Position numbers and translations under genes: made by a program. A stretch of 64,000 nt of DNA from Ipomoea triloba (Eukaryota; Streptophyta; Magnoliopsida; Solanales; Convolvulaceae), in NCBI RefSeq assembly GCF_003576645.1, contig NC_044920.1, positions 24,414,506 to 24,478,505 of the forward strand, given 5' to 3'. Below, piece by piece: positions 54,901 to 64,000 of this stretch (the first letter of the stretch is position 1; each line of letters begins with the position of its first letter). The notes beneath the pieces were generated by a model. The model was not told where the DNA came from, ran no database searches, and saw only the letters and a list, made by a program, of their open reading frames with translations.

Positions 54901-56259
54901 TCTTCTATTCTGCTTAGACTTTAGCTGTGCACCTTCGTTTCTCATAATCTTTACTCAACTCTGTTGCAGTTGCTTTGATTCCAATTTTATGCCAAGAACT
55001 TGAGCATATCGTAAAGTTCCTTAGGCGTAACTTTAGCAGAACCTCTTTATACAGGCAAGGCTTACGTGAATTATTTACCTTTGGGTGAAAATCATAAAAA
55101 AAATTTCTTATAATTGGTAAAGGCAACGAAACATTTTCTAAGTTGAAGCGACAAATATACAGCTGATCTTATATTGAGACAATTAATACTATTGTTTATA
55201 GTAATATTTGGCTATGATTCACCTGAATTTTTGAGATCTAAGTGAAGAATGGGGGCAATCCTGACTGTGTGCAGGAAGTACTTTGATGACGCATGTGTCT
55301 GGGTTGAGTCAAATGCGAGTACGCTTAAGATACTGACTTCACAAGCTGAGATTGGACTTGGGTTCCTTTTGATTATCTCTCTTTTCTCGTCAGTCCTCTG
55401 TTTCAATTTCCCTTTATGATCTCTTATCACCTTACGTTTTGTTTCCATTTAGCTTTATAAATTTCTTTTTTTTAAAAAAAAAATCAAAATGCAGGTGGCA
55501 GCGCAACATAATACAGACATTCATGTATTGGCAGGTGTGTGAATTATTCATGATATGAAAATTATTTTGCTTTTCATCAACCACCATCCCCCTCCCCCAA
55601 CAATCAAAATATATTTATAATCAAGAAGCAACCGGCATGGCACTGATATGTAAGAGGCAAGCAGGTTGTGTTCATTTCATAACAGGAACTCATTCTCAAC
55701 AGAGAGAGTTTTTCTGACCTGTTGAGATGGCACCCTGTGTATCGTCATGGATATTAATCTGAACTGTATAAAGATTTGGCAGGGTAATTTGGATCTGTTT
55801 TTTGGGGTGACGAGGGAAACCCACAGCCACTATCTGAGGGTGTGCACTGGGTAAATCTCACCTTGTGGTCCTAGCCAGCAAAGGACCACAAGAAGGTAAA
55901 CCAGCCTAGTTGCCCATAGTTTACCGGCTTAAACCAAGAAGGCCAATCTCCCACTGGGAGTTGAACTTGGCTTGTGGTTATGAAGTCTTGGCTGGGGTTT
56001 CCCCTGGTAATTTGGATCTTGAGTCTGTAACTGGTAGACTGGTAGTGATATTGCTATGTCATACAAATCTCGATATTCTTAACGTGTATTGAACCTACTT
56101 TTGCAGCTACTAAAGCTCATGTACCATGCACCAGCAACTGCTGGTTACCATCAGAGTGCATGGACAAAGATTTGGAGGGTCATCAATCCTCTCGTCCAAA
56201 AATACGCCCCATTCTTGAACACACCTATTTCTGCTGCACAGAAGTGGTGGTTGAGGTGA
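51912..56259 (+). CDS. TMEM33/Pom33-family membrane protein, copy B (intact), 347 aa, nine exons
   Basis: Exons are 51912..52085, 53658..53778, 53923..54032, 54528..54653, 54750..54870, 54970..55054, 55275..55388, 55495..55534 and 56107..56259, and phases agree throughout. The N-terminus is MGGGEDPQKLKKIAAAAYDY, followed by WADYWSNILIPPHMASRSD. A Ser-rich linker follows (residues about 60-110). The rest is hydrophobic, with membrane segments near 136-175 (VFVMAILAIFPLIP), 195-230 (FIYFIYCLTFVTSHLYLKFA) and LGFLLIISLFSW. It ends AAQKWWLR. This matches the TMEM33/Pom33 family of ER and nuclear-envelope membrane proteins that shape membranes and nuclear pores. Intron 6 uses a GC donor (CAG then GCAAGG). 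Confidence 0.88.
52301..53160. repeat. Four-unit tandem array of a SINE-like sequence in TMEM33 intron 1
   Basis: Units of about 200-224 bp start just after 52300, 52500, 52724 and 52940. Each begins with an A-box-like CCGCAGCTCAG-TGG, then GGATTGTCAGCCATGACACA and CAGTCCCAGTGTG. Each ends GGGAATTTCCCTTTTGTGGG followed by CAATTACAAATGGATATTTA. That last 15-20 bp is host sequence present once, at 44790-44812, in the unexpanded paralogous intron. The unit is therefore element plus target duplication, amplified in tandem. Confidence 0.85.
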
Positions 56260-57526
56260 AAGAAAGCATCTCCAACAAACATTAACTGCAGTGTGTTGAT
56301 ATGCTCCAGGGCATCTGATCATTTGAGGTGGGTTAGCATCTTAGCACCAGTGAATTGGTGAGAAGGATATATACATGCTCTCTTCTTTAATGAACTTTTC
56401 TTTGGTGCACACAGTTTACTGCATACACTTTTTGTTATGGGTATAACTTTCCGGAAAGACAATTTAAGAGTGAAATTCTAAGTAACAAAATATGATACTC
56501 CCTAATAAAAAAAAATTGTCTTTGGCAGATGTTTTATTTAGTATTTGTATGTTATGATGCTTTGTTTCTGCGTTTCGAAAATGTTTCATCTCAAAATTCC
56601 TTTTTTTTTTTTTTTTTTTTTTCATTTTCCCTTTTTTGTGTTATCTGAATGGAATTAAAAAAGGCATAAATTAAGTGAATAGAGCAACTGAGGTCCCTAA
56701 TTGCAAATTTTGTTTATCTAAATTCCTAAATTGATTTTAAAAATAAAGTACAATTGTATAATCTTACTTATTCAATAAGATATTGCTAATTTGATAAATG
56801 CATGATATTTTTATACTTTCTTTTCAAACTTTACTCATGTGACTAGTTAAGTGATCCAATTGAATATGGTATTTTTATACTTGACTAACATGTGGCTAAC
56901 AAATTATGATCTATTATTATTGCATAATGTAAATATCTAGGTTTAACTCTTTTGTCTTGACAGATATGATAGTTTAAAAATTATAGTTGGGTTATGTTCA
57001 TTTTTAATACTCAATTGTTGACGGAATATATAAAATTTAAGATTTAATTTCACTATTCTGTCAGCTTGATATATCTAATTAAAACTTTTTCCATTTTAGA
57101 GGTCCAATTATGTTTTTTTTTTGTTTAATTTATTTATTTATAAAGTTTATTTGACCATATTTTCTACCAAATTAATTTGTATGCAAATCATATTATCATT
57201 TAAGAAATGATTTGACACAAAAACCTTGGACAAAAGTACAATCACGCCTTTGTCAAGTCTGTTAAGAAATCGTTAAACGTCACATTGGTATTGTCATTTT
57301 CCATTGTTGGCTCTCCCACCACAAATACCAATTAAGTTGGTTCTGCTGCCATCTGGACTGTCCCAGTACTTACTCCCTTGTCTGTCGAAGCCTCCGCCGC
57401 ATATTTTTTTGGGGACAAAATATGAATGGATCACAATGCTTTCCCTACGTTAATTTAATATAAAGTATTTGTATAGATAATTAGATTATTTAGATATACA
57501 ATATGTCTTGTCTGAAACGATTTCAT

Positions 57527-57790
57527 GTAAAATTGTCAAATAAATTGTATATGTTATCAAATAACAAGTAATAGTTTGATTTGATATAAGAATGCGTGTC
57601 TTTTATCAACCCAGGACGAGATCTTCCACATTGTCAATGTAGATCGCTTGGTATTTTACGTAAAATTGTCAAATAAATTTTACGGAGTATATGTTATCAA
57701 ATAACAAGTACGGAGTAATAGTTTGATTTGATATAAGAATGCATGTTTTTTATCAGTCCAGGACGAGATTATTTAGATCGTTTGGTATCG
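57527..57790. repeat. Tandem duplication, period about 133 bp
   Basis: GTAAAATTGTCAAATAAATT recurs at 57527 and 57660. It is followed in both units by ATGTTATCAAATAACAAGTA and later CCAGGACGAGAT. The second unit carries two short CGGAGTA insertions. Confidence 0.8.
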
Positions 57791-59318
57791 TTAGTATTCG
57801 ACAGGTCACCTCAGCTAGCTAGTCTTCCTTGCTTGGGGTCCCTTTCTTTATTTCAAATTTCCAATTTCCAAAAGAATTTAATAAAATTGTAAGTACGAAC
57901 GTAAGTAAATGGACACAAAAATTTAATAACTTAGTTCGGAGAATACCACTCTTACATCTATGAGGCATTTTAAGATCAACTTTTATTCATTAATCTATTA
58001 ATCAATGAACTGTACAACCATGTATTGACGAAGTAAATATGCGGTATACTCTATGAACTAATGCTTTGTTCCAAAAATTTTAACAACTCAGAGGAGATAT
58101 TTATTTCTAATGTAGTAAATACACTGGGAAATACCGATAAGTGTATATACTCGGATATGGTTTGTAGAATGGTAAGAGTCTGCTTGTTGGTTTAAGTGGT
58201 AGAGCTCGACCACAGATGGTAGTGAGTCGGAGAGTCTCAGGTTGATTAGGGTTAGGTGAAAAAGGTCAAAAGTCCCCCCTTCCCTTTAGCAATAAATGTG
58301 CTATTTATAGAGGTTAGGAGGGAACTCGCGCCGCGCCCTCGGCATGCTTATCACGTTCCCCACATGCATTTGGCAGGGTCAGAAACCATGCTGATTGATC
58401 TAGGTGTCTCAATATGCCTGACGAATCCTAAGTGATGTGATCGGTCATAGTGTCATCTCATGGCTCTTGTCCACAGATGTAAAGGATGTCCAACTCGGAT
58501 GCCAATTTTGAGACCCCAGGTCGAGATCGAGCTTAGGATGTGCTAGGTGGTAGTCCACATAAACAGTCGCGGGTCCACCTTTGCATCTAGGTCAAGTCGG
58601 TCTGTGGAACAGGGTCGATTTCAATCAAAAATCACTCCCCGCGCCTTAAAGAGTACATATTGAGCAGGTGTAGGGCCACAAGCCCAAGGTATATTTCCTA
58701 TCAATTTCAACTCATATTTTGAAGAATGTTTTATTAACACTTTTGATATATATATATATATATATATATAAATGTTGTTTGACCTATATAAATATGTTAT
58801 AGTTTTGCTAAAAACATTAATTTATTATAGAGGAAATAGTATATTCTTGTTGAATTTACATCATAATCATTTTCGATTATAATTTTTCTTCACTGGTAGT
58901 CCCTTGACTATTTACATTTTCTACATTTTTTATCTTGATTATTAATTTTCACATTTAGTGCACAACTATCAAATACCTACTATATTTCGTCTTCTCAATC
59001 AATGTTTTAGCGCAATTTTGTTTGATTTTCATCAAAACTAACTCCAATGTTACTATACACTATTGTGCTATCTATATGCTAATTAGATTTAAATAACTCA
59101 CGTGAATGTCATGTGAAAGATTTAAGTTAAATTTAATTGAAAAGTTTATGAAAAGAATCACACGTTGAAATAATTTGATAGTCATATTTCAAATGTGAAA
59201 ACTTTTATAATTAAGAATTAAATGAAGGGATATACTCTATACAAATATACAATACTCATAGAGTCATCTAGTACCAAAAGTTTAAAAAATGTTGAATTAA
59301 GATTGTCCAAGTATTAAG

Positions 59319-59348
59319 TATTTATTATTATTATTATTATTCTTATTC

Positions 59349-59400
<52 letters not shown>
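59319..59400. repeat. (TTA)n microsatellite
   Basis: Trinucleotide run interrupted by two CTTATT variants; probably polymorphic in length. Confidence 0.9.
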
Positions 59401-59401
<1 letters not shown>

Positions 59402-60113
59402 CACCTATTGACATGATTTCATTATATAAACATCGTAAGTTTATGTAAATCTACACGACATTAAAATATAAATAAAAAATATAAATTTATACACTCTCAG
59501 GGGTATGATTATTGTATTAGAATGTTACAATTTAAATTCTCATTAACACTCTAGTCTCTCAGTTGGATTAGTTGCACCAGGTTTTTCTAGCACACAACTT
59601 ATATATATTGTGTGGTCTGTGGACATGTAAAGAGGAGCGGAGTTTACCGATATACACACTTGAGAAGTGGCTACGATTTTCTTTATACACTCCAAAAAAA
59701 ATATAAAATATAAACAAAAATGTAAGTTGATGCAAAATTTACAAAAGGAGGCTACAAATGTCTCATTGGTTTCAAAAAAAAAAAAAAGAAAGTCTCATTG
59801 TAAATAATTGATGGAGTATATTTATTAGAGAAAATGAATATATTTCTAAATTTGGTTATTATGTATTTCAGTTGTGTATTTAAATTGGGAAAGAAATGAA
59901 ATCGAAACAGGCATCATGGCATAATGGTAAAAGCAGAATCTTTAAAAACAGAGCCTTTTTTCGGTTCCGACACTGACAATCATCTAGAAATTTGAACGAC
60001 GATTAAATCTCAATCCTCAACCGCCTCGCCCGCCCAATCTTATCTGTTGTTATCGGAATCTGCGATCGCGCCGGTTTGTTTATTCCCGAGTTTTAGCGTT
60101 CAATTTGCCGGAA

Positions 60114-60447
60114 ATGGCAACGGCTCCGCGCCAGGGACCGGCGAGTTTGGGGTCTTTTGTCAATGAGCTTAAGAAGCAGAGAGATGAAGGCATGGACGCT
60201 CATGAACCTTTGTTCTCTAGGGTTTCCAGCCTTCCCGCCTCGGCTAACAATCAGAGGAGGCGCAAAACTATCACCAAGACCAAGTCTGCGCCGTGCCGCC
60301 CCGCCCGCCAATCGTCCTTCAGCCGTGACATTGGCCATGCTGCCGCCGAGACGTATTTGATCACTCGCCTTAGTTTCAAGCTTCTTAGCTATCTCGGGTA
60401 CTTTTCTTTCTGGATTTGAGAATTATCTGTCGCGTGTTGTTGTTGTT

Positions 60448-60485
<38 letters not shown>

Positions 60486-63400
60486 CATCATCTGTGTTTG
60501 GATGGCAATATGCATTTCAAAATACTGATCCTCAACGGCATTTATGTTTCTTGCTTGAATGCTTTATGGAATTCTCAAATTTCGCATTGCTATTCGGAAA
60601 TTGGCCTTTAAAAAATCATTGCTGCGGCTTGCTACTATAGCCTGTAGACCAATTAGATATATGTTCTTGAATTTGTAGTGATCTATAATTAGGGTGTGTT
60701 TGGTTGACAAGTTTAGCTATCAAGAATAGGTATCAAAGTCACTGTTATTGTTTGGTTGACAGGTTTTTATAGAACACTATTATGGATTTTGATTACTCCT
60801 TAATTGCAAAACTCATTCCCTAATAAAGTAAGGGTTTCATTTTCTTTCCTCCTCCGCTCCCCCAAAGTTAATAATCATTCTCATTCCACCCTACTACCAA
60901 ACATGCAAAATACTTTTACCAAAACACATTACCATCACCAAGTATTTGATACCCATTCCGATTCCGATTCACATGTGCGAACCAAAGTACTAAACACACC
61001 CTTAGATTGTTCCAAATTACTTATGATTATTTAAAACAAAAAGTCCTTCAGGTGTGGATTATACTATACTGGCATCAGTTTTTGAAATTTTGAGCTAAAG
61101 CAGATCTGTGTTGAATGAATGTTAGTGAGAATTGTAAAAAGTGTGATAGCTAAATTACTAATTTTAGCCAAGGAATTTAATGAGGAGCAGGGTAGTGTAT
61201 AATTTCTCTGTGGTGCACTGTGCACAATCTGTCATGTTGCATCATTTGATTCATTTCAATGCTTAGCTATGTTACATTGTTAGCTACTTTTCTTTCAGGA
61301 CACAGCTTTTATTCACTACCAATTTTCAGGGTAGGCTATCGATGGATTACAAGACTTCTTGCCCTTGGTTTATATGCTATGCTGCTTATGCCTGGATTTG
61401 TTCAAGGTATGCATAAAGTGATCTCCGTTTTAAATTCCCATAGTTTTAGCACCAATCATTAATTTTGCATCATTTTTGGCAGTTGGATTTTATTACTTCT
61501 TTTCACCCCAAGTCCGAAGAAGTGTTGTTTATGGGAGCCAACCAAGAAATAGGTATGGGATTGTGAAACTCTTAGGGGTCCGTTTATTTCAGTTTTTTGT
61601 CTAGAAAATTTGTTTACTAACACTCATTTTTCCAAATTTATTTATTTTTAGATTATAACGCTATAAAATTAACTTAAGTCTAATTTCAAGTGATTTTTGG
61701 ATATGTTTGGTGTTCAAACGGAATAAATGTAATTTACTTTTAAGTCTAATATATGTAAGATTTTAGCCTTTGATATCTGAACCAAATTTATATCTGGATA
61801 TAGTATAACTAAAATTATCTGAACCAATCACCTATCGAGTTTATATTTATATTTGATCATAACTGAATCTTGGTGCAGATTGGATTTATATTTACCAACA
61901 AATAGAGATGGTTCAAAGCCTGTTGTAGTATTTGTCACTGGTGGGGCATGGATTATTGGGTGAGTAAGAAAGTTTGAATCCTTGTGTTCCTTTTGGTTCC
62001 TATGAAGTGTATCCAGTAGTTAGTAAGGTTCTTCCTTTTGTGTGCTATATCATATAGACATATACATATCATGACAAAGCGTTTCTTTCCTTTGAAGAAA
62101 GTTTCAATTTTATTTATTAGGTCATCACTGTCTGGCAAGATTTCCTATACCCCCATTCCCCACCCCACCATATATGTACTTATCTTGCCCTTCCCTTGGT
62201 GGTGCAGATATTCTCAGAGTACTGTTACTACTTCCTACTGTAAACATCTATGACATAGATGTGAAGTCAAATATAGGATAAAGTTATTCTGAAATAAGCA
62301 TCTATACAATTCCTTAGTCCTTTGCTTATCAGGGATTATTTATCTACTCTACGTTTATGTAGGTACAAAGCATGGGGTTGTCTCTTGGGGAAACAATTAG
62401 CTGAACGGGACATCATAGTAGCATGTCTTGATTACAGGTAAGATTACACTCAATGTAGGAAATTTTAATCCATGGTTATGTATCCGTACTTAGTCACTTA
62501 GATGTATGTCCTCAGCTTGTTTCTTGTCCTCTCCTTGCATTTACTAGCTTAATATTTGGCTTTGTTCATTTTGCTTGCAATTTAATTTTAGCCTGTTGCA
62601 TATATGTGTGTTAGGTTTCAACTTATAAATTTACTGAATACTCTGTATTTATCTAATTATAATTTGTCACATGATTAGGGAAGAAGAAATTAAAGGATAC
62701 TTCATGTTTCTCTCTCCAAAGTAGATAGTGGCATGACTATAACACATTATTGTATGAGCCTTCTCTGTGTGTGCATGTGTACTAAGGGAGTTAAGGTAAG
62801 CAGTAACTTGCATCATTTTCACACTGTTGATGCATGTATTGGTTTCAGAAACTTTCCACAAGGGACAATCAGTGATATGGTGGACGATGTTTCTCAGGGG
62901 ATCTCATTCATTTGTAACAATATTGCTGAATACGGAGGTGACCCGGACAGGTAACTCCTCATGCTGTAACATGTAGAAAATGGCATAAACCTCCATTGAC
63001 AAGAAACACTAAGGATTAAATATTTTGGTGATATACTGATATTTTAAAGGTTTAAATGGTGTAGAAGGCTTCCATGAGGTATCCCTTGATCATAATTCCT
63101 TATTTGTGCAGGATTTATCTCATGGGTCAATCTGCTGGTGCACATATTTCTTCCTGTGCTCTTGTGAGGCAGGCAATTAAAGAATCAAAAGGGGAAACGG
63201 TCTCTTGGAGTGCCTCAGCCATAAAGGCCTATTTTGGTTCATCAGGGGGGTAAGTTTGCTATCCATTATACTTATAGTATACGCCTCCCCCCCTCCATTT
63301 AGGGGCATGAATATTATTATTGAGGCTGTGTCTGTATACATTCCATTTATATTTCCTCTGCTGTCTTGCATGTTATTGTGTCATTACCTCCTCTCGCTCC

Positions 63401-64000
63401 ACCCTTTTTTTGGTCACCTGGCATTACACTGGTTAACCTAATGGCTTGCTGTAATTTTTTGTGGATAGGTATCATTTACCCAGCCTAGTTGATCACTTTA
63501 ATGGCAGAGGGTTATATCGCTCTATTTTTATGAGGTTTGTAAATACTCTCCCTCAGCAGTACATTGAATTAGTTTATACTGTGAAATCTCATGATTTTTG
63601 CTCCACAGTACCACTGACATTTTTGAAATGCTATTGTAGTATAATGGAAGGCGAAAAATCCTTGAAAAACTTCTCCCCTGAAATGTTGGTGCAGGATCCA
63701 AGTTCTAAAGCTGCACTCTCATTGCTTCCTAACTTTATCCTATTCCATGGTACTGATGATAGGTCCATACCGAGTAATGCAAGGTCTGTATGCATCTAAA
63801 GAGCAGTGCTGGCACCATTAATTTTGTTTACAAATTACAAAATAGTCCCTCTTTGTTATGAACGCCACGCATAGTTTGACACTTGATTTCTTAGACCTTA
63901 GTCCCGTTTTATGCATGTTATTGCTTGTAAATTGAAATATTGTCTTGTTTCCTCTGTTCAGTAAAACATTTGCAGATGCTCTTCTGCGAGTGGGGGGTCG
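60114..64000 (+). CDS. ICME: Isoprenylcysteine alpha-carbonyl methylesterase, 5' part (3' end outside window)
   Basis: Ten exons are visible: 60114..60397, 61330..61406, 61483..61552, 61879..61959, 62363..62437, 62849..62950, 63112..63249, 63469..63534, 63640..63783 and 63962..64000 (cut by the window). Phases agree. After a Ser/Arg-rich N-terminus and a hydrophobic segment ([16 protein letters not shown]) comes an alpha/beta-hydrolase: [18 protein letters not shown] (oxyanion region), [23 protein letters not shown] (nucleophile Ser237) and [12 protein letters not shown] (acid Asp). The catalytic His lies beyond the window. The family demethylates prenylated, methylated proteins at ER/Golgi membranes and affects ABA signalling. 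The start is ATG 60114; the TTG nine bases upstream is not used. Confidence 0.93.
60449..60483. repeat. Poly(T) run in ICME intron 1
   Basis: About 35 consecutive T bases follow a short (GTT)n tract, 50 bases after the exon 1 donor. Length is likely unreliable or variable. Confidence 0.9.
60692..61001. mobile_element. Tourist-like MITE in ICME intron 1
   Basis: The left end GGGTGTGTTTGGTT has its counterpart at the right end, split by six extra bases: AACCAAA then GTACTA then AACACACCC. TTA flanks both sides (60689-60691 and 61002-61004). It is closely related to the element at 42913-43213. Non-coding. Confidence 0.78.

Larger units (their letters stand above)
56260..60113. other. AT-rich intergenic region
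   Basis: No gene is seen. It contains a 133-bp-period tandem duplication (57527-57790), a possible SINE-like segment near 58185-58260 (GGTTTAAGTGGTAGAGCT then CAGGTTGATTAGGG), a (TA)n tract at 58749-58770 and a (TTA)n tract at about 59320-59400. GC-richer sequence at 58300-58650 is probably repeat-derived. Confidence 0.6.

Noticed and set aside
59911..59945. Possible tRNA (GCATCATGGCATAATGGTAAAAGC)
   Set aside because: Resembles a tRNA 5' end but no matching acceptor strand, anticodon arm or T-arm follows.

Overview
This window is nuclear DNA from a dicot plant. It has intron-rich genes of plant families, a two-uORF S-adenosylmethionine decarboxylase leader, copia and LINE retroelements, many MITEs and a plastid DNA insert. 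The plastid fragment carries an rpl2 reading frame without its usual intron. That intron is missing in Convolvulaceae, and in a few other lineages such as core Caryophyllales. I therefore lean towards a morning-glory or sweet-potato relative (Ipomoea), but this is an inference from one marker.

Layout. 0.36-1.39 kb (+): 3' exons of an RRP7-like ribosome biogenesis gene. 2.9-5.5 kb (-): S-adenosylmethionine decarboxylase with tiny and small uORFs and introns in its leader. 6.19-7.74 kb: plastid insert (rpl23, rpl2, part of trnI-CAU), rearranged around an assembly gap. 8-12.2 kb: intergenic, with a SINE-like head and a LINE tail. 12.3-16.7 kb (+): FLX-like coiled-coil gene. 18.2-26.3 kb (+): tandem pair of trichome-birefringence-like acetyltransferase genes, the first dead and the second intact. 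26.6-29.0 kb (-): tail-anchored coiled-coil protein gene of unknown function. 29.99-34.43 kb: young copia retrotransposon with identical 157-bp LTRs. 35.35-39.05 kb (-): decayed LINE. 39.7-56.3 kb (+): a roughly 7-kb tandem duplication holding a GH81 beta-1,3-glucanase gene and a TMEM33/Pom33-family gene. 60.1-64.0 kb (+): 5' part of an isoprenylcysteine methylesterase gene that runs off the window.

The genes are ordinary, unrelated plant loci rather than one pathway. The most notable structures are four. First, in the GH81/TMEM33 duplication, copy A keeps an intact glucanase and a dead TMEM33, while copy B keeps an intact TMEM33 and a glucanase frameshifted at both ends. Second, a four-unit SINE-like tandem array lies in intron 1 of the intact TMEM33 gene, and the paralogue preserves the empty site. 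Third, the copia element has non-canonical LTR ends and a perfect 16-bp flanking direct repeat. Fourth, there is a set of foldback MITEs with 9-10-bp target-site duplications. I found no convincing undescribed multi-gene system.
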